In this document: piece after piece, positions 20,256 to 33,000 of the stretch
How the letters are laid out: every line of letters starts with the position of its first letter
Numbering within the stretch: position 1 is the stretch's first letter
Source of the DNA: Melanocharis versteri
Taxonomy: Eukaryota > Chordata > Aves > Passeriformes > Melanocharitidae
Direction: 5' to 3'
Assembly (NCBI GenBank): GCA_013397845.1
Contig: VZTG01007438.1
Location: 474,909-538,908 of the forward strand
DNA: 64,000 nt
Position numbers and translations under genes: made by a program
Notes under the pieces: generated by a model
Told to the model about the DNA's origin: nothing
What the model saw: the letters and a program-made list of their open reading frames with translations, nothing else
Databases searched by the model: none

Positions 20256-23200
20256 TTTTTTCTTTATATGTTTACACAGAAATTCATACCAAAAATTGCC
20301 GAGTTTTCTGACTGTGATTGTTCTATGAATATACATGTGAATAGTTCCAAATTTTCTAAATAAATTACTTGGTTTTGTATGCAATTGTACTTTTTTTTTT
20401 ATTACACAGCAGTCTGGAGGAGGGAAGGTTGCTTTTGATGCTACTTTCCAAATCTTTTTATAGTTCAGGTATCTCAAATGTCACTTTTTTTTTAATGCAA
20501 TAGCATAAAATACTTGATCACTTTTCATAATGAATATGTCTGATTTAGGCATATGAACAAAAGTGTGAAAGGCATGACCCAAGTCATCAAGTCCAGTTCA
20601 CTATTTAAGGCAGCAAAGTTACGTAACTCTTCTGATATGATCACCTTCCCGATGTGCTAACAAATGGAAAACTACAGACATGCTTTGCTCTCCTAGGCTA
20701 ATTGAGAGAACCTCTGCAACCATTTTTGGTGTGTCTCCATTCCTTCAGACAACTATTTTTTCACTCTTCTGAATTGTAATGTTTTCTTGACATTAGTTGG
20801 GCACAATTCTGTATAGCATTCCAGGTAAATTCCCAGCAGTGTCTTCTGCAGTTAATACTACTTCTGATGCTTCACTTTTCCTCAGCTAATATTCATCACG
20901 TAAATTATGAGCTCACAGTTTTAAAGCAAAAGTTCTTACTTCCCAACTGCATGACTAGGTATTTTGTACTGCCCAATTTCCAGTATCAAGTTCATCCAAT
21001 TATGGTGCAACTCAGTTCTCCTCAGTTCTGAAAAGCCTCTGGCCTCCTCCGAAGTAAAATCATACAACTGAATTGTAGAAGAAAAGGATTTGTGAAAGTA
21101 TTAACTAAGCACTTTGTTGCCATTTGCTTCAGAGTTTTAGGATTTGGCTAGCAACTATTATGTGTAGCAAACTGTCCCATTAGCCTCAAGGACCAGAGAA
21201 GAAAAAATTATTATATATAATCAACACAAATTAAAGGCTTTATTTATTTTTTCTGTAGTAGTGGGAAAATTGAATTTTAGAGGACTGGAAATACCTTGAC
21301 CTATTTAGGAACTGAGTACTTGATGATTTTGAAGGCAGCAGTTGTTGTGCCTGTGTGAGATTAATCACAGAGATTTCTGCCTGAAGTACAAGACGTAGGT
21401 TGCTGTTAATATTGGTAGTAATTATGGAGTGCTTGATCTGGCCTTTTATTGTATCATAAAAGTCAATGGAAGTTCATTATCTCTTTTCAAGGGTGAAATG
21501 AATTGTACACCTTCCATTCTGAATTTTGTATGCATCTGAACATACGTCACTGTGTTCCCATAGAATAAACTGCAAAGTTGGAATCTTTAAGCCATACTTT
21601 TGAACACTGTACTGTTCCAATATGCATAAATTGCTAAGGATGAGAGTTATTCAACTACCAGTGTTGTTTTTAGAATATGGTCACTTTTCTCATTCTAAGA
21701 CATTTGAATATGGAAGAATTCTGATTTCCAGTTTAAAACCACTGGATGTAGTCCTTCTTCCTGTATATGTTACTTTTAACATCACCAGGTGGTCAGTCTT
21801 TCTATTTTCTAGTTTTTAAATGTTGTAACATAAGTACAAAGCAAGTAACAGAAGATACAAAGCATTGTTTCCTGTTTTAGGTTCTTTGCCTCCTGTTCTT
21901 TATGTTAAACTCCCCTGCACAACAATACCACATTCTCAAAATACCTCTATGTTTCTGCAACTTTTATCCTGCTGCAATAACCCCAGCACCATCACACAGC
22001 CTATACAATCCCATTTTCTCTATTGTTTATTTTTAAATTTTTTAGGTCTGTTGGGTTGATGGCGGGGCAAAAGCAGTGTGTGATGATAAGAAAGGCTGTC
22101 ACAGAAGCCAAAATAGAACAGAACAAGTTTAAACTTTCCTTTTGTTTCAGAGGAGAATTAGTCTAATTTCAGTCCTCTAACCAGCTGTTAATATGCAGAC
22201 ATTTCCTATTGCATCTTCTGAATACTTTGTCACCTCTCTTATGGAAGAGGAAGGTATTCCTTTTAACTGTAATGTTTGAAGGTTTGTGAATTTTTTCCCC
22301 TAAAGCAGCTAGCCATTATATATATATTGTATGGCATCATACTCATCATATGGTAGTTCAGTATAAGAGAGACAGCCTTAGATCAACAACCCAGACTTCT
22401 ACAGCTTCAGTTAGAATTCCTTACAGGAGCAGTAGAGTGCACTCAACAGGAGTTCTCTTTTCTTCAGATCTCATTCTAGGTTGATGGGGAACACGTATCA
22501 GCTGCAGAGGAAATGCACAGCAGTCACACTCATAGTGAGTCTTTCTGAGATCTCAAGAAGCCCCTAAAGTGAAAAAGTAACTCCAAGTCTCTGGCATTGG
22601 GGACAAGTGAATACAGTTTTATAGTATGAGGCTATGCTAGTGGGAGAGCAGCTTACAGTGCTGGAAAGAGGTGAGTAAGCAGCTCAGAAATGGAAACTGC
22701 TCTGTAATTAAAGGAAAGTCTTTATTCACATTTTAACAGCTTCAGTGGAGTGGCTGTAGGCCAATAGCTAAAATGTAATAACCAGAACATTCTAGGAGTT
22801 TGTGTTTTGTCTATACTGCTGATTAAATATGTTTATGAAAACGTGTTAAAAATGCTACTTAAAAATGGAGCTGTTCCTACTGTGTAGATTGGATTGAAAT
22901 GACTCCTTATATATCTCTCCAGTGTTTGTTATGCATAAACAATTATTTGGGATGTAACCTTTCATCCAGACATTGCTTGGCAGCACCTAGGAAAACGTTG
23001 ACACACTTGCTCCATCCCCAGGCTGTGGACCTGGGAAATTTTAAGTAAACAAGTTCAAATTGTGAGCAGCTGTAAACAGCTCTGCTCAAAACTGCTTATG
23101 CAAGAACTTCCCACTCCATGTCAGTTCCAATGGATTAGAGTAACAAAGAATTACTATTCACAGCATTTTATCTGTCTCATGTTGATGGAACTTAATTGGG

Positions 23201-23829
23201 AAAGAATTCCCCAAAGCAAGTAGTTGTGTCAGAGTGCTGGTGATGCCCAGGTAGACAAGGTAACATCTTCCACTAACAGGACCTCAGCATCTGTTAGGAT
23301 CAGCAGGAAAAAGTGATCAGGGGATGTCCTTCTTATGCAGAGGCAAAGAAGGAGAATTGCATGGAAATAGTGTGCTTGGAGCCTTGGTATGCTGATAAAA
23401 AGCATTGCACAGGACAGTAGGATAGAACAGGGTTTTCTGAAGGAATACTGTTCTATTATTCATGAGGCCCAAACAGGCCTGTTTGACAGTGTTTGACACT
23501 GTTGTTTGGTTGTTATTTGTGCTGTTTCCATGAATACTGGACCTGTTTTCCTTGAGAAAACGATCTACTGGGTCTTGATACATTTATGTAGTGTAACACA
23601 TAGAGGAGGGAATGGATGGACACACGCAGTATTTTAACTGAACTTTAGAAACTCATGATAATGCTGGAGAGCAGAGTTCAAGTCCCCAATCGATTAAGCT
23701 CGAGTCATGGAGCAGTGGGACGATCACAGCAGGATTCCGCAGCAAAATGCTTACAACCATTCCTTAGATAAGAAAAAGATAATGCTCATTTGAACCCTTC
23801 TCAGCGGGCAGATCCACGCCTTTCCCACC

Positions 23830-23833
23830 NNNN
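23830..23833. other. four unknown bases (assembly uncertainty)
   Basis: NNNN in the BCAP29 CpG island, upstream of the coding sequence. No coding base is affected. Confidence 0.95.
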
Positions 23834-23990
23834 TGGCCGCCTCGCGGGGCCTCTGCCGGGGGCTCTGCCCGCCGGCCCGGCGCGGCCCCCGGCTGTCCCG
23901 GCTCCCACCTCCCTGTCCCGGGTGTTGTTCGGGAGGGGAAGGCACAGCCGCCCGCCTGAGCCGCCCCTTCCTCCGCAGGCCGCCGGGACC

Positions 23991-24082
23991 ATGACTTTCC
24001 AGTGGACGGCAGTGGCCGCCTTCCTGTACGGCGAAATCGCAGTAATTCTCGTGCTCTGCCTGCCGTTCATTTCTCCGCTGAG
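23991..24082 (+). CDS. BCAP29: BCAP29 coding exon 1
   Basis: Encodes MTFQWTAVAAFLYGEIAVIL and VLCLPFISPL, the first membrane segment. The exon probably begins at 23979 after TCCTCCGCAG; the donor is GTAGGA. Confidence 0.95.
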
Positions 24083-27000
24083 GTAGGAGGACTTAGGTGT
24101 GTTGAGCAGCACAGCTCGCTCTTCTCCCCAGTTTGGGTTTATTTTACGCCTCTGTTTACCTAAACACGGAGCTTTTCTGCATCCTAAACTAGTTGTGGAC
24201 AAAGCCGAAGGAATGCTTTTTGGGACTTGAGTGTCAGGAGCTGCAAGAATCGCAAGCTTCTCTATGGAGCTTTATGTTTTCTACGCAGTGCTGATTCATC
24301 CGAGAGCAGCGGTCGGGGTGTCCAGGGGAGCCCCCTGCTTTGCTTCAGCGGGTGGGACGGCTTCTCCCAGAGTTGTGTGGTAGGCAGCATAGAGGAAAGC
24401 ATCTGGCAGTGATAAATGAGAGGAGAGTGCGGTTTTTTCAGCAGATGTTTGTCAGATTTGTGACGTGCAACTTTATGTTTTGGTGTACACTAGGCATTGT
24501 GGGTGCTGAACAGATAGGATGTCAGATATTCAGTGCAAGCTGTGTGTAAGGGCTGCAAGAAATTTGTGATCACTTGTTGAAAAAAACTGAACTTGAGTTT
24601 GAAGCAGAAGGTTCAGGACTACTGGAATAACAGCCTCTGTAAACTCATACATGGATTAAGAAAATAGTACTACTTCTGGAACACAACACAAACATTAAGA
24701 AAATAATAAATTATTGTAAAATAAATGCATGTAGTAAGGGAAAGAAACAAAATGCATTTATTACCCTTACCATATGCAGAGGCCTGACTTACAGCATTAT
24801 CTTGTTTCCTGTAAGTAGCTCATCAAATTTAGTAGTATTTCTGTACAGGAAATAAAGCTAGTATGTCTGCAGGTGGCAAGAGAAGCAGACTTACGATTTC
24901 TTTTCAGAATATCAGGAAGTCTTAGAAGAAGACGAAAACCCACAAAATACCCACAAACCCCCCAAAACATCAAGCAGAATGAAACTTTGAAGCTTTTTCT
25001 TTAAAAAATGCTGCTGTTTCAGCAGTGTTCTGTAAAAACTGCTACGCATTTGTTTCCTGCATCTTTAGATAGATTTAGAATGATGTAGCTTTTACTGTAC
25101 TCTTAAGGAACAAGAGTTGTTGTGGAAAGTCTGGATTAAACTACTTAAACCTGTGAAGGAGTCTTGAAAATGACTGGCTCCTCCACAGCTGGTACCATTG
25201 ATTAGTCTTGTTTCCTCAGCTTGAGAAATTGAAACTGTTCTAAAATCTAATTCAACTTCTGTTTTTTTACAAGTTGGCTTGTGAGGAGTTCAGCATTTCA
25301 ACATAGACTATTGAGTTGTTGTATTTCTCATTGTTTTCTAGGCAAAAGCGCAACTATGTGAGAGGAGAGGAGTATTATGGGAGTCACAATCATCAGATTA
25401 TTAATGGCTTATGTGACGAAACTAGTTGCAAGAATTTCTGCAAGCTGATGTCACAAGCAGAATACTTTGGGAGTACTGAAATATGTTTCACTTATGATGC
25501 AAACAGAGTCCAGTGTTTGTGGCTGAAAAGCAAATTTATAATGTGCAGCTTTACCAAAATTTATTCAAACATTAAACACAGTGCTAAAAATGGAAAGGAT
25601 AGAGTTGTGTGCTTTGTTTGGAGCATTCAGCTATTTCTCTGAACAGTGGTTTCTAAAAGAGTGAAATTGCTTTATCCCTTATGTGATATATGCAATTATC
25701 TTCTTATCAAAACTTGCAGGCATCTTGGGGGGTTAAAAATCGGATTTAGCTGCAGTGACAGTACCAGAGGGCAGCAGCTCTGCCTGATGCATCTTGGTGG
25801 CCTGGGAGCTGGTTCTGTCAGCAGTAAGGCATGCATGGTTACTGACAGGTGGGAAACTGCTGTTCTTGAGAGTTTTGACTTACTGAGTTGTCAGTCTTCA
25901 AACAGATTTGTTGTCTCTCTTATGTGTACACGTTTTTTAAATAACTTTTTTCAAATTTGTGAACAAGTTTATAAGTTCCTGGGGAACAAGTAAATTGACA
26001 GTATAAAAATGCGAGTACACAAAGAGATCTGTTCTACTAGGTGTAGTACATTTAAAATGGTGGCTAGTATTATAGTTTGGAAGGATTATATTTATATGAC
26101 TTTTGTCACCAAAAGGAAGTGGAGTTTTAGTAAATGTGAGTGTCAGTACTTGTTGAGGAAAAGTAGAAGTGAAAATAAAACACAGGAAGATTTTTCAGTT
26201 AAGAGATCCCTGTTTTTAGCCTGATTATAACTTGGCGGTGTAGTTTATCTAAGGTCATACCTCAAAGAATCACTACTTAAGCGGAGGTCAGTATGGGGCT
26301 TGGAAAATTGGATGTTTAAAGACTTAGCAAGTTGGCTTTGTTCGAGTTGTAGCTTGAACCAAGCTTTTTGATTGATACAGACTGTGGCTGTCTGCTGTAA
26401 GGAATTCACATTATACTAGAAAACTTAAGTGAGGTTTTTGCATGCACAGTGCTAAAACATTTTAATTCTTTCTGGTGGAGAACCAGAAAGAACCATAGGA
26501 GATGATGCTACAGTCTAATTTAAATTCATTGTAGGTTGGAAGCTGCTGTTAAAGGGCAAATTTTAACAGTCTCTGGGAAGTGTAAATAGTCTTAACAAAA
26601 GTAGGAAATTCTATCTCATATAATCAGATGGTGAGTGATATGTCTGTGTTACCTAGTCATGCTATAAGGATGTATTATTTCATTTGTGCAGTAGCACTGA
26701 TTCTAACCTGCAGCAAAGGACAAATAGGTGCTCTGTTATCACTCGTTTCAATTCATTTGAGCACATCAGATGTTCTTTGTGCTGCAAGTGTGACTTCTGC
26801 CACAGCCCTTCATGCAGCAATATCAAATAGACAACTAATTATTAAAAGAAAAAATGGTCTTCACCACCATTGGCCTCACCAGAAGTCACTTCTGTAGCCA
26901 GCAAATTTATGCTTGGGAAAGAAGTTTTAACCCTTAACAAAATATGAACACAAGACTTGCCTTTTTTTTTTGTCATTACAAGTTAGAGTGTCGTAACAGT

Positions 27001-30000
27001 TCTTGTACTTCAGAGTTATGCAGACTCATCTTCGTAGAAGATAAGCCTTCTGAAGAAGGATGGTAGAGAATTTCTGGAAGCTTTTAATTTTATTTGGCAA
27101 CAAGAGGTATTAGTGGATAAAAATAAAAATAATGGAATGGGTTTTACAGTCTTTGGCCTATCCCTTGTTATAGTAGGACTGAATATAGTGTAATGCTAGC
27201 CAAAGTATAAGCTAAGATAAAACACATCTGCAGAGTACCTGCTATCATGCAAAAAATTTGCACATTGAACCAACTGTTTTTGCTTGTATTAACAACAAAA
27301 AAAGAGAAGTTAGATTACTGGAAAAGTTAACGTATACCTAAATTATATTGCAATTAAAGCAGCTGTTTAGAGACCTTACACAAGTCTCTTATCAGTAACA
27401 AAGCTCTCTTCTGTGGGGTTGTAATGCTCTTCTTTTAGTACTTAATTATTTTTGAATAACGCAATTCTATTTTACAGATGGCAGAAGATTTTTATGTTTC
27501 CTCTATGGAGCAAAATGGCAGTATTTTGGAACAAGATGTTCCTTACAATAATAGTTCTGTTGATCGTCTTGTTTCTTGGTAAGTGTTAGATAATTTCTTA
27601 ACAAATGGGTAAAAGAAACCTGGTACATTGAGTTTAGATCAGTAAATTAATGGAAAGGATTCAAGCCTAGTGTAAGACAGCTAATTTATTGAAAAGTTAT
27701 ACAATGGAATGGAAGAGGAGAGGGCTAATGCTGCATCCACATTAGGAATCCAAATGCAATTGTTATATACTGAGTGAATGAGAAGGAAAATTTGAGCTCA
27801 GTCTAGGCTGCTGCTTGGTTTCCCTTTTTCACACAGATAAATGAGCTTGTTTGACCAGAATTTGGCTGAGCTGCACCTCATGCAGTAGGTGGCACTCTTT
27901 CTTTCGGTTGCTGTTGAAATAGAAGACCAGAATATATCAGGGCACTGGGCTGTTCGAATACTTTTGCTCAGCACAGATACAAAACAGCTGCTGGCTACAT
28001 TTGTTATGGGCAGATCCTAAGGTGTATGAAGTAAGAGTAAAGCTTTAATGGTTACCATATGCCTGACTGATTTCATTTAGTGTCGGTCCTGACTGCTGTG
28101 TGGTAAGCATCTCCTGTATTTCAGTGATGAAAGCGGTTCTCCTGTCTTTCAGGGATATTAAGTAGTTCTCTGTGGATAAGTGTTTCCAGTGCCTTAGAAT
28201 ATACATGCTACTTAATTCCAGGCTACTTGAAATAGAAAGAAAAAATGCATGGTTTTATTTTCTGCTGAGGGAAACATACAGATGCACTACATATATAACC
28301 ATGTCAGACCAGGCTACTGGTCTGTATATAGTACTATATTATTAATATTTAAAGTACCAGAAATGTAAATAAACTTTCAAAATTGTTTTTTAAGATTGTT
28401 TGGTATTATCCTTTAAAGTAGATCTTCAGTAAATGGCTTAAGATTGAGAACTAATGTATTTCATTTACTCTCTTGAACTGCTGCTGAAAACTTTGGTCAA
28501 AGTTTGCATTTGAGTTGGTGATGGTCGTTGATTTTGTGGAAAGATAGAATTGGGCTGAAGGGAAGCGGTGATGAGATACCTGCCCCATAGCATGAAATGA
28601 TAGGTTACTGCAGGCCTAGACTCTTCCTGTAGCACAGGGACATGCATTTGTTTGCTCCTAGTCTTCGATGCATTATTTGAAGCTTCACTTCAGGGTTTTT
28701 TTCCCATCTAAATAACTCGGAGATATGAAAGAGACAGTCATAAGTGATAATATTCACACATGCTTTTCTTTAGAGTTGATTTTGGCTGCTTAGACAAATG
28801 CAGCAGCAATTTAATAACATCAGCCAAAATATTCTGCAAGAACTGATGACATGTCATGAAATGTGTATATTTGTTGATGTGCAGGCGGAGATTTAAGGTG
28901 CTGTATTGGTTGTAGGAATGTCTGATGACCTTACGTTTAAAGATTGTAATATGAACTCTTAAGTGGGTTAGGTTTGGGGTTTATGTGGATGTAAGTCCTA
29001 ATAAATTATTTGTCCTTTGAAAGGTGTTTGTAGTGTACTGGCCCTTTTGCAGAGCTATTAGGGGTATATGGTGGATGAAGGGAAGCTGAAAGATGTATGA
29101 AAGGCAGATGAAAGAAAGCTGAGTTGTAGCTTTCCTCCTCCATTCTTTTCATGATGTTGTTACAGTTCGTAGTTACTACTGATGTTGCTACTGCTGTGTT
29201 ACTAGTCTCCCTATTTTGATGGACGTTAAAGAAATAATTTTCTCCCTCTATGATTGAAGCATAAAGTAGACACTTCTGTCATCACCAAAACACATGCATA
29301 TCTTAAAAAAGCTCTGTGTGAAGCAAATACTTAAGGAAATACTACTTCTTTTTGCTTCTTTTTCTCTTTTCTCACTGTTTATCTGCTGGGGAATTTTAGC
29401 TCAGTGGTCAGCAGTGACATTTTGACACCGTAGGGTGTTTGGTAACATATGTAGAGTGAGTTGCTTTGGCCTAATCCTGGTGGCTGGGTACAAGTGTTTG
29501 AAATACCTGTTTAGCATATTTTGGGCAATGTTTTATCATATTTCTGGTAATGTGCTAGAGCACGTCATGCTTTATCAAGACCAATATTTAAAATATATGG
29601 ATAACATAATTGACGTCACTGTTTGTCCTATTACTGTTTGCTGAGCAGAAAGTCCAAATACATATTTCTAGTACTAAGTCTGGTTTAGCATACATACACA
29701 CCCACAGATGTGAATAAGAACGGACTGTTTTTGTTTGCAGATGCTGTTAGAGAAGTCAGGAAATACTCATCTGTTCATGTGAATGAAAAGGCTGCAAATG
29801 TCAACAGCAGTGCCTTTGATCATATTCAGATGAAACTCTTTCGCTCGCAAAGAAACCTGTATCTCTCAGGTTTTTCCTTATTTCTTTGGCTGTAAGTATA
29901 AGATTTTTCTAATGTTTACATAGTATGTTTATTACGGGAACTATTGCACAAAGTAATTGTAAAATTAAGATCAGAAGGACACTTTCAGGAGATTAAAGAA

Positions 30001-33000
30001 TTAATTGTGACCAGGTTGACCACAAGGCAAGTAAGATCAGGGAAAATAATACCTTACAAATGTTTGAAGATTGGAAGGATATGTGAGCAACACATGGAGC
30101 GAAACATTTTGAATGCTGGAAAAAACATGTATTTTGCAGAAGTTTCTTTGGGGAGTACTCATTTCCTTCCTTAGGTTTACACCCTTTGTTTTCCACATGG
30201 AAAACTGGAATAAAAAACCCGTCAAAAACGAAAGTACTGTTAAAATAATGACCCTCCTCTCTGCTGGCCTTTCACCAAGATTTAGGAGAAATCAGCACTC
30301 CTCCAGTAGTGACTAGATCAAAGGACTTTTCTTAATGGAGCTGTTTTGCTTATCCATGAAACAGGCATAATGTCTGTCAGAGAAGCTAGGGGAAGGTGTT
30401 CCTTGGGTTGCCTTATCCTGCGTTGCTGTACCATCACCCATCTGACTTGAGACCCCATCTAGTGTGAATGGGTGATTGGATGCCCCTAGTTCATTCTTTG
30501 TGTCAGTTCTGGTTCATTTTAGCACATCAGCCAATAGGAGAATTCCACAAGAAGAGTAAACAGTGATTCATGAAATGGAGGAGGCTGGCAACTTGTCACT
30601 TCTGGCAAGACCACAAAAACTGTGGGGTTCAGCAACTGCAGAGCATTTGGTACAGGTGAGGAAAATTACTTATCAGTGGATGTACTGGGGCCAGCTGAGC
30701 CCCTCATCTGCACAGAAGAGAGGAGGGTCATAAACCCTAAAGACTGTCCCCTGGGTAGGACAGAGACACGCATCTGCTAGTCTGACCTGGTCCTCTGTTA
30801 CCCCATGCTGAACCAGGGAGGGCTAAGAAGGGCTGAAAACTAAAGAAAACCTCAAGAAAACATGAGCTCACTACTCCCTGGGGCCTTCTGAGGGAGTCAG
30901 CAGGGAATGTAATGTCGCTCCCAGTAGTGGAAGATGCAGCTGGGGAGTACATAGGCCGACTGGGCATATAAAAGTCTGTGCCATCCTAGGATGGCGGTGC
31001 AAGTTGGCCACTGTCATTGCAAGGCTTAGTTTGAAAGATCATGATTCTGGGGAGAATCCTGGTGACTGCAAAAAGGCAAATACCGCACCTGTCTTCAAAA
31101 AGAACAAAAAGCAGAATGTGGGAAACTATACTGACGTCCCTGGAAAGGTAAGCAAATCTTACTCAAGGACGTGAAGGACATGATGACTTGGAACAGCCGT
31201 CATGGATTTACTTAGGGAAGATGATGCGTGACCATCCCTGTTGCCTTCTGCAGTGAGATGAATGGCTGTGTGGGTAAAGAACAGAATATCCCTTTTGCAT
31301 ATTGACATAGTTTTTTTTAGTATCCTGATAGCCTAACTGTGGAGGGACGTAGGCTGGAGAAACGGAGAAAAAAGCAGGTGGAAATTTCCCTGGACCTTTG
31401 GGCTCAAAGGATAATAATGATGTGAATTTCAGCTGGTGCCCTTGAGGGTTGGGACTGGGCTCAATATTGTTTAACATCCTTATTAACAATATGGATGATA
31501 GGATTGAGTGTGCTCTTAGCAAGCTGCACACGGGACTAAATCAGAGTGGTTGACATCTTAGAGAGCAGTGCTGCTTTTCAGAGGGAGCCAGAAAGGTTGA
31601 AGAAATGTGCTGGCAGAAATCTCATGAAGCTAAACAAAGACAAATGCAAAGTCTGACATTTTACAGGATAATCATATACAGCATCCAGGCTGGGGACTGG
31701 CTGCATGGGTGGGTAGGAAGCAGTTTTGCAGGAAAGAACCTGGGGATCCTGGTAGACAGCCAATCATGTGTTGAGCTGTGATAGCAAGGATGTAGTCATC
31801 AGGTCAAGGAAAGTGGTTATTCTGCTCTGTCTGACACGTGTGGTGCTGCAGCTGCAGGACTCTGTGCAGTTTTAATTCCCCAAAATACTGGACTAATGCA
31901 GTGGGGTACAGAGGAAGCTGGGTGTTGAAATATGTGACCTATGAGATGATGAAGGAGCTTGGCTTTCAGCCAGAAAAGAAGAGACTTTGAAGGGAAAATC
32001 CTATTGGTTTCTATGTCTGTCTAGTAGTAGGAAAGATGGATCCAGTTCATCTCAGTGGATCCAAAAAGGAATGACAAGAGGTAACAGGGACCTGGGATGT
32101 TCTGACTCGTGGTAGAGAAGTACTGCTGCTCTCAAGAGCGGTTAAACACTGGAACAAGGACCCTGAAGGATGGTGGAATCTCCCATCACTGAAGATGGTA
32201 GGAGCTCAAATGGACAAGCCTCTGAGCAATCTGGTTAACCTGTCCTACTTTTCATGGGATGGAAGCCTCTTTTGACCTACATGATTCTGTGATTCTCTTT
32301 TAGTTATGATGTTTTAATGACTCTTGCATCTGTAAGTTAATAAGCAGTAGTAAAACTTGCTAACCTTTGGAGAAGTAGTGACATGAGAACCTTAACTATT
32401 TTATTAACCCCCAAAAGAGTAAGAAAAGGAGCTCTGAATGAAAAAGCGAGGGGGGGGAAGGGAGGCTTAAGTTGAAAAGGTCTGTTAATACTCTTCCAGT
32501 TATGACAAAGCCAATTACTTGGATTTTCAAATTTCTCTGAAGAGCAGCTGCATAGTTACATTATAGGCATTAATTTAATTCAGTCTTGTGTTACCTTGAT
32601 TCAGCAACATTTGAAAGACTTCAAGATGAATAGTGAAAGTAGTGATGCAAAGAAGCAATCACTAGATCAAATCAAGGGAGATATTTGCAAAGCTTAGAAT
32701 TGAGGTGCCATATGAGTGCTGACATCCCTACGTGTTCTGATTTAACTGTATCGACAATACTTTGAAGATTAATATGCTCCAATTGCTAATTTTAATCTTG
32801 CAAGGCTGTTTATGAAGTTGTGTGATTTTTTTTTTTCCACTGTACTCATTACTGTAACTTGTTTGGCTCTTGCGTTTGGAGATCAATCCTGTTAAAAATA
32901 CTGGGTCATGTAACAGTATTTAAACAGCCTTTAAGCAATCAGGTCTCTGACCCCTTAATGGCTGTGGGTATTTAGGAGGAGAGAGGTTCTGTATCAAGTG

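Larger units (their letters stand above)
19299..23978. other. DUS4L 3' UTR and DUS4L-BCAP29 intergenic region
   Basis: 4.7 kb of A/T-rich sequence. The first kilobase is likely the DUS4L 3' UTR. Small open frames such as those at 21622-22059 and 23317-23583 have no recognisable product. Beyond the two poly(A) signals and the short palindrome, I see nothing until the BCAP29 CpG island. Confidence 0.55.
23815..24090 (+). promoter_or_regulatory. BCAP29: BCAP29 CpG-rich promoter and 5' exon region
   Basis: Sharp rise in G+C and CpG content, with a 4-base N run at 23830-23833. A strong acceptor-like stretch, CCCCTTCCTCCGCAG, ends at 23978, twelve bases before the BCAP29 ATG. This suggests a non-coding first exon inside the island and the start codon in exon 2, as in mammals. 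There is no TATA box. Confidence 0.65.

Noticed and set aside
20560..20640. GTCATCAAGTCCAGTTC resembling a CR1 minus-strand block
   Set aside because: The match is limited to about 16 bases and the flanking CR1 motifs are absent.
25316..25993. Two adjacent open frames of 108 and 115 codons
   Set aside because: They lie in BCAP29 intron 1, show no recognisable domain, and have no promoter or splice context.
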